Shown: positions 34,647 through 43,670 of the stretch, piece by piece
Layout of the letters: each line of letters opens with the position of its first letter
How positions within the stretch are numbered: the stretch's first letter is position 1
Assembly (NCBI RefSeq): GCF_900100255.1
Contig: NZ_FMTS01000001.1
Coordinates: 1 to 64,000 of the forward strand
Reading direction: 5' to 3'
Source of the DNA: Asticcacaulis taihuensis
GTDB taxonomy: Bacteria > Pseudomonadota > Alphaproteobacteria > Caulobacterales > Caulobacteraceae
DNA: 64,000 nt
Program-made: the position numbers and the translations under genes
The notes under the pieces: generated by a model
Told to the model about the DNA's origin: nothing
What the model saw: only the letters and a program-made list of their open reading frames with translations
Databases searched by the model: none

Positions 34647-34674
34647 TTGCGTGAAGACCTGCTAGGTGCAGGTC

Positions 34675-37137
34675 ATGCTTCCAGTTGAAGAAATATATGT
34701 GCCGCTGAAATCCTGGCTGACGGAAAAGACCACGGCCCTGATAATCGCGCCGCCGGGCGCCGGCAAGACGACTGGCATACCATTGGCCCTGTTGGATTCG
34801 GCATGGCTGGACGGTCAGAAAATCATTCTGCTGGAGCCGCGCCGGCTGGCCGCCCGCGCAGCCGCCGCCCGCATGGCTGAAACCCTGGGGGAGGCGGTTG
34901 GGCAAACGGTCGGTTTCCGGGTGCGTGGTGAAAGCAAGGTTAGCGGAAAGACGCGCATAGAAGTCGTCACTGAAGGAATTTTCTCGCGTCTGATCCTGAA
35001 TGATCCATCGCTGGAGGGCATCGGCTGCGTTATCTTTGATGAGTTTCACGAGCGCAGCCTGGATGCCGATCTCGGCCTGGCCTTCGCCCGTGACGCGCAA
35101 CTCCTCCTGCGTGATGATCTGCGCCTGCTGGTCATGTCGGCGACTCTGGATGGTGATCGGGTGCTGGACCTGCTGCCCGATGCCGAGCGTTTTGAGTCAC
35201 AAGGCCGAAGTTTTCCTATCGAGATCCATTATCTCGGTCGCAATCAATCGTTGCTGATAGAGCAGGATGTCGCCCGCCATGTGGCGCGATTAGCCACCAA
35301 GCTTAAGCCTGAACAGGCCGAAACCATGCTGGTCTTCCTGCCGGGGCAGGGTGAAATTCACCGCGTGGGGCGCTTCCTCGACGAGATCGGTCTGCCTCCG
35401 CATATCGACCTTTGCAAGCTTTACGGCGCCATGGATTTCAGGGACCAGACATATACCCTGGCGCGCAATACGCCCGGCCGCCCGAAGATCGTGCTGGCCA
35501 CCGCCATCGCCGAAACCTCCCTGACACTCGATCGCGTGTCAATGGTTGTCGATTGTGGCCTGTCGCGCCTGGGGCGCTTCGATCCGGCGCGCGGCGTCAC
35601 CCGCTTCGTCACCGAACGCGTTTCCAGAGCCTCAGCCGACCAGCGCCGTGGCCGGGCCGGCCGAACCCAGGCCGGCGATGCTTATCGCCTGTGGGATGCC
35701 GAACAGGATCGCTCACTTATCCCCTTCGCCAAGCCGGAAATCCTGGAAACGGACCTGTCGCAACTGGCGCTTTCCTTGCGGCTGTGGGGTGCCAAATCGA
35801 CGGAGAGCTTAGCTCTACTGGACCATCCGCCAAAAGCGGCGATGGACGAGGCCGTGAAACTGCTTCAGGCACTGGGTGCATTGGACAATAATGGCGATCT
35901 GACATTGCATGGCAAGGCTGTGGCGCAATTACCGATGGCGCCGCGCCTGGCACATATGTTGATCCGCGCGGCGGAAAGTGGTTCGGCCGAGCAGGGCGCT
36001 AATCTGGCCGTCCTGCTCTCTGAAAATGGATTGGGTGGCAAATCGACCGATCTCGATGCCAGACTGGAGGCCCTGTCACACGATAAATCGCCGAAAATCC
36101 ACCAGGCGCGCAGTCTTGCACAGACCTGGGCCCGGCAGGCTCAGGCCCTGACCAAGGCGACGGGAAAGGCTGGTGGCCGTATCCTGTCGCATCATCTGCT
36201 GGCGGAATGTTTTCCGGAACGTATCGCCAAGGCGCGGGGTAAGGCTGGTGAGTTCGTTATGGCCAATGGTCGCGGCGTCTATGTCGATGAACATGACCGG
36301 TTGGCCCGCGAGCCTTACCTGACGGTCGGCGATCTCGGTGGCGGGACCGGACGCGACCGTGTCCTGCTGGCTGCACCTCTGAGCGAAGCCGAGATACTGA
36401 AGCTATTCGATGATCGGCTGGAACGGACGACGGCGTTGGAAAAGGTCAATGGCCGGTTTCGCGCCTTCGATCAGGTTCGACTGGGGAACCTGGTGCTATC
36501 GAGTAAGCCGCGCGAATCCATTCCGCCGGAAATGTTGCTTCAGGCGGAATCTGAGGAAATCCGAGAAAAGGGATTGAAAGCCCTAAATATTCCGGAATCT
36601 GCGCAGAGCTTCCGCGCGCGTGTCGCCTTCCTGCGCAGTCAGGACGAGACATGGCCGGACCTGTCGGATGAAGCGCTTCTGTCCGGGTTGGCCGACTGGC
36701 TGGGGCCCTATGCTGCCGGCAAGTCCATGCTGTCGCTGAATGGCGGCGTCATTTCGCAAGCTCTGCACGCCATGCTCGATTATGACCAGCAGCGGATGCT
36801 GGATAAACTGGCGCCGGAAGCCCTGAAGATGCCAACCGGTTCAAATATCCGCATCGATTACGAAGCCGAAGGCGGGCCGCGTCTGGAGGTTCGGGTGCAG
36901 GAACTATACGGTACGACCACCCATCCGGTCGTCGGCCCGAACCGGACGCCGATTACGCTTTCCCTGACATCACCGGCGCACCGGCCGATCCAGATCACCA
37001 AGGACCTGCCGGCCTTCTGGGACGGCTCGTGGGCTGAGGTGCGCAGCGAGATGAAGGGGCGCTATCCGCGGCACGTCTGGCCGGAAAATCCGCGCGAAGC
37101 CGATCCAACCACCCGCGCGAAACCGCGAGGCACCTGA
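34675..37137 (+). CDS. hrpB: ATP-dependent helicase HrpB
   Basis: The 820-residue DExH-box helicase has APPGAGKTTG (Walker A), FDEFHERSLDADL (motif II, DEFH), MSATLDG (motif III), AETSLTLDRV and QRRGRAGRTQAG (motif VI), then an HA2 region and the HrpB-specific C-terminal domain ending in VWPENPREADPTTRAK. The physiological substrate is not well established. Start: ATG 34675 with AGGTG upstream; a GTG at 34666 is in frame. Confidence 0.93.
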   Translation: MLPVEEIYVPLKSWLTEKTTALIIAPPGAGKTTGIPLALLDSAWLDGQKIILLEPRRLAARAAAARMAETLGEAVGQTVGFRVRGESKVSGKTRIEVVTEGIFSRLILNDPSLEGIGCVIFDEFHERSLDADLGLAFARDAQLLLRDDLRLLVMSATLDGDRVLDLLPDAERFESQGRSFPIEIHYLGRNQSLLIEQDVARHVARLATKLKPEQAETMLVFLPGQGEIHRVGRFLDEIGLPPHIDLCKLYGAMDFRDQTYTLARNTPGRPKIVLATAIAETSLTLDRVSMVVDCGLSRLGRFDPARGVTRFVTERVSRASADQRRGRAGRTQAGDAYRLWDAEQDRSLIPFAKPEILETDLSQLALSLRLWGAKSTESLALLDHPPKAAMDEAVKLLQALGALDNNGDLTLHGKAVAQLPMAPRLAHMLIRAAESGSAEQGANLAVLLSENGLGGKSTDLDARLEALSHDKSPKIHQARSLAQTWARQAQALTKATGKAGGRILSHHLLAECFPERIAKARGKAGEFVMANGRGVYVDEHDRLAREPYLTVGDLGGGTGRDRVLLAAPLSEAEILKLFDDRLERTTALEKVNGRFRAFDQVRLGNLVLSSKPRESIPPEMLLQAESEEIREKGLKALNIPESAQSFRARVAFLRSQDETWPDLSDEALLSGLADWLGPYAAGKSMLSLNGGVISQALHAMLDYDQQRMLDKLAPEALKMPTGSNIRIDYEAEGGPRLEVRVQELYGTTTHPVVGPNRTPITLSLTSPAHRPIQITKDLPAFWDGSWAEVRSEMKGRYPRHVWPENPREADPTTRAKPRGT

Positions 37138-37179
37138 TCCTTTCCGCTTCCGGCGCGTATAAGCCGACAAGGAGCCGTC

Positions 37180-37839
37180 ATGATCACTGTTCACCACCTC
37201 GATAACTCCCGTTCGCAACGCATTCTGTGGCTGCTGGAAGAACTTGGCCTGCCTTACGAGGTCAAGGCTTACAAACGCGGCAAGGATATGCTGGCGCCGC
37301 CGGAACTGAAGGCGGTGCACCGGCTTGGCAAGGCGCCGGTTATCACCGATGGGGCTCTGGTGGTGGCAGAGACCGGCGCAATTATAGACTATATCCTCAC
37401 GACCTATGGTCATGGCCGGTTGATGCCGGTCATCGGCACCGAAGCAAGGTTTCATTATACATACTGGATGCATCACGCCGAAGGCACCGCCATGACGCCT
37501 TTGCTGTTGAAACTGGTGACCAGTGCGATCAGGAACCAGGCGCCGTGGCTGATCAAGCCGGTTGCCAATCGTATCGCCGACAGCATCGATGCCGCACTGG
37601 TGGCGCCAAACCTGAAGACAAATATCGATTTCTGGGAAAACACCCTGGCCAAGTCATCCTGGTTCGCCGGCGCCGAATTCAGCGCGGCGGATATTATAAT
37701 GAGTTTCCCGCTGGAGGCGGCCGCCAGCCGGGCCGGGGCGGGAACAAGGCCGCATATCAGCGCCTGGCTTGAGAAAATTCACGCCCGACCGGCTTATCAG
37801 AAGGCGCTGGTACGAGGCGGGCCGTATGCTTATGTCTGA
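37180..37839 (+). CDS. Glutathione S-transferase family protein
   Basis: The 219-residue protein has an N-terminal thioredoxin-like GSH domain (ITVHHLDNSRSQRILWLLEELGL, with KAPVITDGALVVAETGAI as the cis-Pro and Glu-Thr site) and a helical C-domain with FSAADIIMSFPL, the N-capping box. The catalytic residue is probably Ser in NSRSQR. GGAG precedes the start. Substrate unknown. Confidence 0.9.
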   Translation: MITVHHLDNSRSQRILWLLEELGLPYEVKAYKRGKDMLAPPELKAVHRLGKAPVITDGALVVAETGAIIDYILTTYGHGRLMPVIGTEARFHYTYWMHHAEGTAMTPLLLKLVTSAIRNQAPWLIKPVANRIADSIDAALVAPNLKTNIDFWENTLAKSSWFAGAEFSAADIIMSFPLEAAASRAGAGTRPHISAWLEKIHARPAYQKALVRGGPYAYV

Positions 37840-37914
37840 TCAGATGGTGATGCAGCCGGCGAAAGCCAGGCCGATAAAGGGCAGAACGACGAGTTTGAGA
37901 ATCAGCTTTTTCAT
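37840..37914 (-). CDS. 24-residue lipoprotein (cluster member 1)
   Basis: A tiny frame, ATG 37914 to TGA 37840, encodes a lysine-led hydrophobic leader and the lipobox AFAGC, followed by only CITI. Processing would leave a four-residue lipidated peptide. It resembles the leaders of two neighbouring small lipoproteins (KL...GCI). Its stop abuts the GST stop. Entericidin-like toxicity cannot be inferred from so short a peptide. Confidence 0.5.
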   Translation of the reverse strand: MKKLILKLVVLPFIGLAFAGCITI

Positions 37915-37972
37915 GATGGCACTCTCTTGAAAGTTCAAGCACGCTACGGTGCGCCCGAGCTATTGTAAATGC

Positions 37973-38000
37973 AAAAAGGCACCGTTTTTAGTGGTGCCTT
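37973..38000 (-). terminator. Minus-strand terminator after small-lipoprotein gene 2
   Basis: On the minus strand: AAGGCACC, loop of about nine bases, GGTGCC, TTTTT. It ends transcription of the two upstream lipoprotein genes before the third. Confidence 0.75.
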
Positions 38001-38030
38001 ACGTGACCGGACATATTCCGACCAGCATAT

Positions 38031-38147
38031 TTAACGGCTGGATGAATAGGTCAGATGGTCGGCGCCGCTGCGGTCGATGATGATGCAGCCGGAGAGGCTG
38101 GCCGCGAGAATGGCGACGCAGGCGAGTTTGATGGCGATGGATTTCAT
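38031..38147 (-). CDS. 38-residue lipoprotein (cluster member 2)
   Basis: ATG 38147 to TAA 38031. It has the leader MKSIAIKLACVAILAASLSG and lipidation Cys21, then a 17-residue tail with IIIDRSGADHLTYSSSR. GGGG lies close upstream of the start. The leader is closely similar to that of the next gene, which points to tandem duplication. A terminator follows. Confidence 0.65.
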   Translation of the reverse strand: MKSIAIKLACVAILAASLSGCIIIDRSGADHLTYSSSR

Positions 38148-38167
38148 GATGTTCCCCAGGGTTGGAT

Positions 38168-38332
38168 TTAGAAGGATTGTGAGCCGCTGACCGTTTCCGC
38201 CGGTTTTTCATCAGCCGGCGGCGGGCCATTGTCGGTGTGGTAGGTGTGATCCGGCGATACATACATGATGCAGCCAGTAAGGCTTGCGACCAATGCCGCG
38301 GCGCAGGCCAGTTTGATGATAAGGTGTTTCAT
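38168..38332 (-). CDS. 54-residue lipoprotein (cluster member 3)
   Basis: ATG 38332 to TAA 38168. The leader MKHLIIKLACAAALVASLTG and lipidation Cys21 match member 2 in 12 or so of 20 positions. The tail is longer, polar and proline-rich (NGPPPADEKPAETVSG). It begins the minus-strand unit that continues into member 2 after 20 bases. No known family recognised. Confidence 0.65.
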   Translation of the reverse strand: MKHLIIKLACAAALVASLTGCIMYVSPDHTYHTDNGPPPADEKPAETVSGSQSF

Positions 38333-38459
38333 GGCGGTGTCTTTCGTCGAGACGCCGGATGCGCCCCCTTAAATTCAAATTTAGATTTCGATCTATGATC
38401 GGTAAATGAACCGTTTCCACCTTAATTCTATTTAATATTCAGGCGGTAATCGCCCCTTT

Positions 38460-39440
38460 TTACGCCTGTGCTTCCTTTGCCCAGCGGCTGGCGAGCGGCG
38501 TACAGATCAGCAATTGCAGCGGATGATAGATCATGATCGGCAACAGGATCAACCCCAGGCCAGACGCATGACCGGCGAATATAAGCGAGGCCATGGGCAC
38601 GCCGGTTGCCAGACTCTTTTTGGTGCCGCAGAAAACCACGGCTGAGCGGAAGGCGGGGGCTATGCCGCCAAGATCGCACAGTTTCCATAGAAGCAGCAGC
38701 ACGCCAAAGAACAGAACAAGCGTGGCCGCGATTACGGACAGCATGACGATTAGATTGGTGGAACTCCAGATATTGAGCGCAAAGGAGTCACAGAACGAGG
38801 TGTAGACGAGCAATAATATGGTGCCACGGTCAGCCGTCTGGGCCAGCTTCTTACGGCGATGCAGCCAGGCGCCGATCCAGCGGCGCAAAACCTGACCAAT
38901 GATCATGGGCAGGACCATCCATTTGAACAGGTCAATAAAAACACCTGCCACATCAAGGTGATGCCCGGAGGTTTTCAACAGGAGACTCATCCACAGGGGC
39001 GTGACCACAATGCCGATCAGGCTGGAAATCGTGGCGTTGAAGACGGCCACGGGAACATTGCCTCGCGCTGCCGAGGTCATGGCCACTGATGAGGATACGG
39101 TCGATGGCAAGGCGCAGAGATAAAAGAAGCCGAGTTGCAGGTCCGGGCTGATCCAGCGACCGGCGACGGCCAGAAAGACGAGACCTATCACTGGAAAAAG
39201 TACAAAGGTCGCCACTTGGATAATCAGGTGTAGCCGCCAGCGCAGGACGCCGTCCTTCAGGGCATGGAAGGAGAGCATTGCGCCGTTCAGGAAGAAGATC
39301 AGGGCGATGCCGAGCTTGGTCAGCAGTTCCGGATGCAGAAAGCCGCCATGTACACCCGGCGTTGGGAACAGCGCCGCCAGTATAATGGCCAGAACCATTC
39401 CGGTAAGGAAGGCATCAATCCTGACCTTGCCAACTTTCAC
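38460..39440 (-). CDS. Bile acid:sodium symporter-like membrane protein (SBF-like)
   Basis: The 326-residue protein has about ten membrane helices and family motifs: FFLNGAMLSFHALKDGV, CALPSTVSSSVAMTSAARGN (the Na+-site/unwound helix) and a second crossing motif VVFCGTKKSLATGVPMA. This is the SBF-like family (PF13593-type, YfeH). It is last in a minus-strand operon, overlapping the upstream methyltransferase gene by 4 bases. Substrate unknown. Confidence 0.88.
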   Translation of the reverse strand: MKVGKVRIDAFLTGMVLAIILAALFPTPGVHGGFLHPELLTKLGIALIFFLNGAMLSFHALKDGVLRWRLHLIIQVATFVLFPVIGLVFLAVAGRWISPDLQLGFFYLCALPSTVSSSVAMTSAARGNVPVAVFNATISSLIGIVVTPLWMSLLLKTSGHHLDVAGVFIDLFKWMVLPMIIGQVLRRWIGAWLHRRKKLAQTADRGTILLLVYTSFCDSFALNIWSSTNLIVMLSVIAATLVLFFGVLLLLWKLCDLGGIAPAFRSAVVFCGTKKSLATGVPMASLIFAGHASGLGLILLPIMIYHPLQLLICTPLASRWAKEAQA

Positions 39441-40228
39441 AGGCCGGCCGCGGCGTAGATCATAATGCCGGTGGCGACGGACAGGTTAAGGCTGTCGGCA
39501 CGGCCCTTCATCGGGATTTTGACATTGGTGTCGCACGTGGCGGCAATTTCCGGAGTCAGACCGGATTGTTCCGTGCCCATGACGATCAGGGTCGGACGGG
39601 CATAAGGCGCCGTGCGATGGTTGTGTGTGGCGGTCAGCAGAGTGCCGACCACCGAACCGGTCCACCGCTTACGATCAGCCAGAAAAGCTTCACGAGTACA
39701 TTTGACCACCGGCAGGGCAAAGATCGAGCCCATAGTGGCACGTACGGTTTCGACTGAGAAGGGGTCAACGCAGTCTCCGATCAGGATAACGCCGCCAATG
39801 CCGGCTGCGTCGGCGGTGCGGATGATGGTGCCGAGGTTGCCTGGGTCGCGGATCTGTTCCAGCGCTACCCAGACATCATTTGAAGCAGGATCGATATCGC
39901 TCAGGCTTTTGGCAATCTGCGCGAATACCGCAACCACCATCTGCGGATTATCCTTGCGTGAAATCTTTTCAAGAATTTCGCGGGTTACTTCCAGAACTTC
40001 ACCATCTGACTTAATCGTCTCATCGATGGCGCGCTTCAGGAGTGGATGATAGTCTGTATCCTTTCCGTAAACCAGAATCTGCGGGGCAAAGCCCTGATCG
40101 AGGGCGTCGATGATGATCTTCAGACCCTCGGCCAGGAATTGCCCGGTGGCCTCGCGTTCCTTGCGCATATGCAGGGCGCGGATATCCTTGACCGTCTGAT
40201 TAGTGAGTGAAGTGACTTGCTTAATCAC
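39437..40228 (-). CDS. TrmH/SpoU-family RNA methyltransferase
   Basis: The 263-residue protein has the SPOUT knot motifs ALEQIRDPGNLGTIIRTADAAG (motif 1), IVMGTEQSGLT (motif 2) and VKIPMKGRADSLNLSVATGIMIY (motif 3), with an N-terminal SpoU substrate-binding-like domain (LRALHMRKEREATGQFLAEG). It should 2'-O-methylate a ribose in tRNA or rRNA. The start GTG 40228 fits the family start IKQVTSLTNQ; the frame runs on to 40273. It overlaps the upstream SAM methyltransferase gene by 8 bases. Confidence 0.9.
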   Translation of the reverse strand: MIKQVTSLTNQTVKDIRALHMRKEREATGQFLAEGLKIIIDALDQGFAPQILVYGKDTDYHPLLKRAIDETIKSDGEVLEVTREILEKISRKDNPQMVVAVFAQIAKSLSDIDPASNDVWVALEQIRDPGNLGTIIRTADAAGIGGVILIGDCVDPFSVETVRATMGSIFALPVVKCTREAFLADRKRWTGSVVGTLLTATHNHRTAPYARPTLIVMGTEQSGLTPEIAATCDTNVKIPMKGRADSLNLSVATGIMIYAAAGL

Positions 40229-41141
40229 GCATCCACCTCGCAAAGAAGCTGAGACCGATCTCGCGCGGCGCAATATCGGCCGCTTTTATGCCCTTGAGCG
40301 GTTTTACGTCCTCTATAAGGGTCAGTTCGCCGTAATCAACGCGTCCCCCCTTGGCCGGGCCCACCGCTTCGGCCACCAGATGCGCCAGGGCCGGGCCAGA
40401 GACACGCGCGGCATAGGCGTTCAGCAACAGGAACGACGCCTCATCGCTCAAAAGCTGGGCGCACAGATGGACCATTTCCGGCAGATCCTCAAACAGCCGC
40501 CAGACCTCTCCGGTGGGGCCGCGACCGTATTTCGGCGGATCGAGGATAATGCCTTCATATTTCGATCCACGCTTGACCTCGCGCTGAACGTATTTTCGCG
40601 CGTCCTCGCAGATCCAGCGGATCGGCGCCTCGCTCAGGCCGGAAAGTGCCGCATTCTCGCGCGCCCAGGCGACGGCCTTCTTGGAGGCATCGACGTGGGT
40701 GACGCGTGCGCCGGCTTCGGCGGCCACCAGGCTGGCAACGCCGGTATAACCGAACAGGTTCAGCACGCGCGGGCTGTCGAGTTTCGCCACGGCTTCTTTT
40801 TGCCAGGCCCAGTTGGCGGCCTGTTCCGGGAAGAAGGCCAGATGGCGGAAATTGGTGAAGCGGCCATGAAATCTGATCTTGTCCCAGCTCAGTGTCCATT
40901 GTTCGGCCGGCTTGCGCGAAAAACGCCAGTTGCCTTCGTCGTCCTCGCCCTGCGGATCGAAAATGGCATCGGCCTTATCCCACAATTGCGGGTATTTCGG
41001 CGCCCACCAGCATTGCGGTTCCGGGCGGATGACAAGGTAATCGCCATAGCGCTCCAGCTTCCGGCCGTCGCCGGAATCGACGAGGGCGTAATCAGCCCAG
41101 GCTTTGGTGCGCAAGGTGGTCGGGGTATCGGTGATGATCAT
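40221..41141 (-). CDS. Class I SAM-dependent methyltransferase (RlmI/RlmK-like)
   Basis: The protein (306 residues from ATG 41141) has the SAM motif VLNLFGYTGVASLVAAEAGARVTHVDASKKA and a catalytic-loop-like ILDPPKYGRG, the DPPxF/Y motif of rRNA m5C/m2G methyltransferases of the COG1092 type. There is no PUA domain at the N-terminus, so the target is uncertain. The frame extends to 41192; ATGs at 41153 and 41141 are alternatives, both inside the end of the upstream glycosyltransferase gene. It is in one operon with the TrmH-like gene. Confidence 0.85.
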   Translation of the reverse strand: MIITDTPTTLRTKAWADYALVDSGDGRKLERYGDYLVIRPEPQCWWAPKYPQLWDKADAIFDPQGEDDEGNWRFSRKPAEQWTLSWDKIRFHGRFTNFRHLAFFPEQAANWAWQKEAVAKLDSPRVLNLFGYTGVASLVAAEAGARVTHVDASKKAVAWARENAALSGLSEAPIRWICEDARKYVQREVKRGSKYEGIILDPPKYGRGPTGEVWRLFEDLPEMVHLCAQLLSDEASFLLLNAYAARVSGPALAHLVAEAVGPAKGGRVDYGELTLIEDVKPLKGIKAADIAPREIGLSFFARWMRD

Positions 41142-42702
41142 GCTCAAGGCCATAAGCGCATGGCCCGTCTTCGTAAAGAGGCTGGACGGCAAAAGTTGCG
41201 GGCGTATGATCGGTCTTGTCCCAGTGGAAGGGCCGGGTTGCCAGTTGCCAAAGGGCGAAACCGGCGGCGATCGATTGCAGGCACCAGTAAACCGGGGCGC
41301 CGCATATGTCGGCCCATGTCACACTCTGGCCGGCGCGACGCGCGGCAATGGCAATCGTGATCATGCCGCTCAAGGTTCCTAACAGGAACAGGGACAGGTC
41401 AAATGGTGACAGAATATGCAGGGGATGCGCGGGATCGCTGATCCGCTGCAATTCGGTCAGCAAAAGGGCCATGATCACCATCAGGCTAAAAGGTGCATAG
41501 CAGATGGCCGCAGCGACGCTTAAACCGACACCGAGGAACAAGCCCAGCCAGGCGCGTGGTTTCAGGGGCGTATTCAGGCGCGTATGAACCAGCAGGGTCT
41601 GCATATAGCCCTTGATCCAGCGGGTCCGTTGCGGAATCCATGCCTGAGTGAAAGCAGGCGGAGTCTCGATGGTGGGAGGAGCAATCAGACTGGTCTTGTA
41701 GCCCAGTTGCGCCAGACGCAGACCGAGATCAGCGTCCTCAGTGACATTGAAAGCGTCCCAGCCGCCAACGGTACGCAGGACGTCCGCTTTGAAATGATTG
41801 CTGGTACCGCCAAGCGGAAAGGGCAGTCGCAGGCCGTTCAGCGCCGGCAGCAGGACATCGAACTGCACGGCGTATTCAGCCGCGAACTGACGGGGTATGT
41901 AGCCGTGTCCGCCCACTGGCCGCAAAGGGGCCTGCAGGCAGGCCAATGCCGGGTCACCCCTTGCAAACGTCCTGGCGGCCTCCCGGAGCTGGTCCGGTTG
42001 CGGTTGATCCTCGGCATCATAGATCACGATCAGGTCGCCGCCGGCCTGTTCCAGTGCGTGGTTGAGCGCGCGCGGCTTGGTGCGGGGAAAGCCCGGCGGT
42101 ACGGCGATGATACGCATATAGTCCGGCAGGTTATGGGCACGGAATGCCGTCAGGGTATCTTCGTCATCCGCTTCCAGGGCAAACAGAATTTCCATCCGGT
42201 CGCGGGGATAGTCGAGCGCCTGCATCGCACCCAGAAGCTGCGGGATAATGCCGGCTTCCTTATAAAGGGCGACAATGACGCTGTAGGATGGCAGGTTTTC
42301 ATTGACCGCCTCGGTCAGGGGATCGGCCGGTACGTTGGCGGCGGGAAAGTTCAGGCAGGCGATCAGGCGCAGCAGTGCATTGCCCATGAAGCAGGCCCAG
42401 CCTGTCCAGTACAGGCCCCTAAGCAGGCCGGAGGGCGACCACAGGCATAATCCGCAGAACATCAGCCCGATGATGATAAACAGGCTGAGTTGCTGCCAGG
42501 AAAGCCCTGAACGTGCGGAGAAAGATGCCTTCAGAGGGGAGATGGCCGCGGGGCCGCGCCAGGGGGATGACGACCGTGAAAAAACCTGCTTTAAAGCGGC
42601 CTGGGAAAATCTGAAATGCGACGTTGCGGCATCCGAGTCTGCGGATAACCACTTATCGGTAAATGTGCGCAAGAGCGCATCGCTTCTTCGATATGGTTTC
42701 AT
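41092..42702 (-). CDS. Membrane glycosyltransferase, family 2
   Basis: The 536-residue protein has two membrane helices near residues 73-115, a GT2 domain with SVIVALYKEAG, IVIYDAEDQPQPDQL (DxD-type metal site), TEDADLGLRL (catalytic base region) and QRTRWIKGYM (the QxxRW-like acceptor motif), then four to five C-terminal helices. This is the processive, cellulose-synthase-like layout. The polymer made is not deducible. It opens the minus-strand four-gene operon. Confidence 0.9.
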   Translation of the reverse strand: MKPYRRSDALLRTFTDKWLSADSDAATSHFRFSQAALKQVFSRSSSPWRGPAAISPLKASFSARSGLSWQQLSLFIIIGLMFCGLCLWSPSGLLRGLYWTGWACFMGNALLRLIACLNFPAANVPADPLTEAVNENLPSYSVIVALYKEAGIIPQLLGAMQALDYPRDRMEILFALEADDEDTLTAFRAHNLPDYMRIIAVPPGFPRTKPRALNHALEQAGGDLIVIYDAEDQPQPDQLREAARTFARGDPALACLQAPLRPVGGHGYIPRQFAAEYAVQFDVLLPALNGLRLPFPLGGTSNHFKADVLRTVGGWDAFNVTEDADLGLRLAQLGYKTSLIAPPTIETPPAFTQAWIPQRTRWIKGYMQTLLVHTRLNTPLKPRAWLGLFLGVGLSVAAAICYAPFSLMVIMALLLTELQRISDPAHPLHILSPFDLSLFLLGTLSGMITIAIAARRAGQSVTWADICGAPVYWCLQSIAAGFALWQLATRPFHWDKTDHTPATFAVQPLYEDGPCAYGLEHDHHRYPDHLAHQSLG

Positions 42703-42773
42703 TTTGAAACGCCCCCCGAATAGACATAAGGCGCAGGTTTTGGTGCCGAATAAACCAATTGGAAGTAGGCGGT

Positions 42774-43670
42774 TTGCGAAAAAAATACACGCGTGGGTTT
42801 ATTTTTTGGGGTGCGTCCGGGGTAATTCTTTGCCTGTGCGCCGTTGCCGCCGTCATATGGGCGGGTCGGTTGCCGCCAAGGATTGTACCGGTGGCGGGGA
42901 CGCAGCCGCTGAAGGTCGTTTCGCTCGATGGCTGTGCCGACCAATATGTGCTGGCCCTGGTGCCGCGTAGCCAGATATTAGGTCTGTCGGATCGGGCGCG
43001 CCTGCCGGATTCCTATTTCCGCGAACGTGCGTCGACGGTGCGGCGTATACAACCTAATCTGGAAACCATCCTGGCACTCAAGCCAGACATAGTGGTGCGG
43101 ACATGGGGCGGGGACTTGAACCTGATTAAGGCGCTGGAAAGGCATCACATCCGCATCGTAAATGTCAATGACATCACAAACTATGACCAGGCCAAGCCGG
43201 AACTTTTTCGCGTCGCCGCCGAACTGGGGCAGGACGCCGGCGCCGGCATAGAGGCCCGCAGGTTCGACCAGGCCATGGCCGCGATCCGGCCGGTGGGCCA
43301 GGGCCGAACCGCGCTGTACTACACGCCGGGGGGATATAGCGCTGGTCCGGACACCATGGTTGGTGACATGCTGCAAAGACTGGGTTTCAAACTGGAGACT
43401 CAGAATAAGGGGTTCTTCTACCTGTCGCCCGAGGTTCTTCTCAGCATGAAGCCCGATATATTCGCCCTGGCCTTTTATGATGACCATTACGCCATGCGGC
43501 GGGTGCCGGGGCGGAATCCACTGGTGCGGGCGAAAATCGCGGCGTCGCCCAATTTCACCCTGCCGCGGCAATCGGTAAGCTGTTCGGGTTGGTATACGGC
43601 CTATGACCTCAGCGAACTGTCGCAATCGCCACTGACGGGCAGCGGCGGGCTTAAGGCGGTGCCGCAATGA
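42774..43670 (+). CDS. ABC importer substrate-binding protein (Fe-siderophore/B12 type)
   Basis: The 298-residue protein has an uncleaved-looking N-terminal membrane helix (FIFWGASGVILCLCAVAAVIWA) and the BtuF/FhuD-like helical-backbone fold: KVVSLDGCADQYVLALVP, IQPNLETILALKPDIVV and YLSPEVLLSMKPDI. It should capture a metal chelate in the periplasm. Start: TTG 42774 with AGGCGG upstream; TTG 42759 is the alternative. The stop overlaps the permease start (ATGA), and the ATPase gene follows, so the three form a complete importer. It is divergent from the glycosyltransferase gene. Confidence 0.88.
   Translation: MRKKYTRGFIFWGASGVILCLCAVAAVIWAGRLPPRIVPVAGTQPLKVVSLDGCADQYVLALVPRSQILGLSDRARLPDSYFRERASTVRRIQPNLETILALKPDIVVRTWGGDLNLIKALERHHIRIVNVNDITNYDQAKPELFRVAAELGQDAGAGIEARRFDQAMAAIRPVGQGRTALYYTPGGYSAGPDTMVGDMLQRLGFKLETQNKGFFYLSPEVLLSMKPDIFALAFYDDHYAMRRVPGRNPLVRAKIAASPNFTLPRQSVSCSGWYTAYDLSELSQSPLTGSGGLKAVPQ

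Noticed and set aside
40203-41360. 385-codon plus-strand frame opposite the methyltransferase
   Set aside because: The minus strand carries clear SAM and DPPKY motifs; the plus frame shows no domain.
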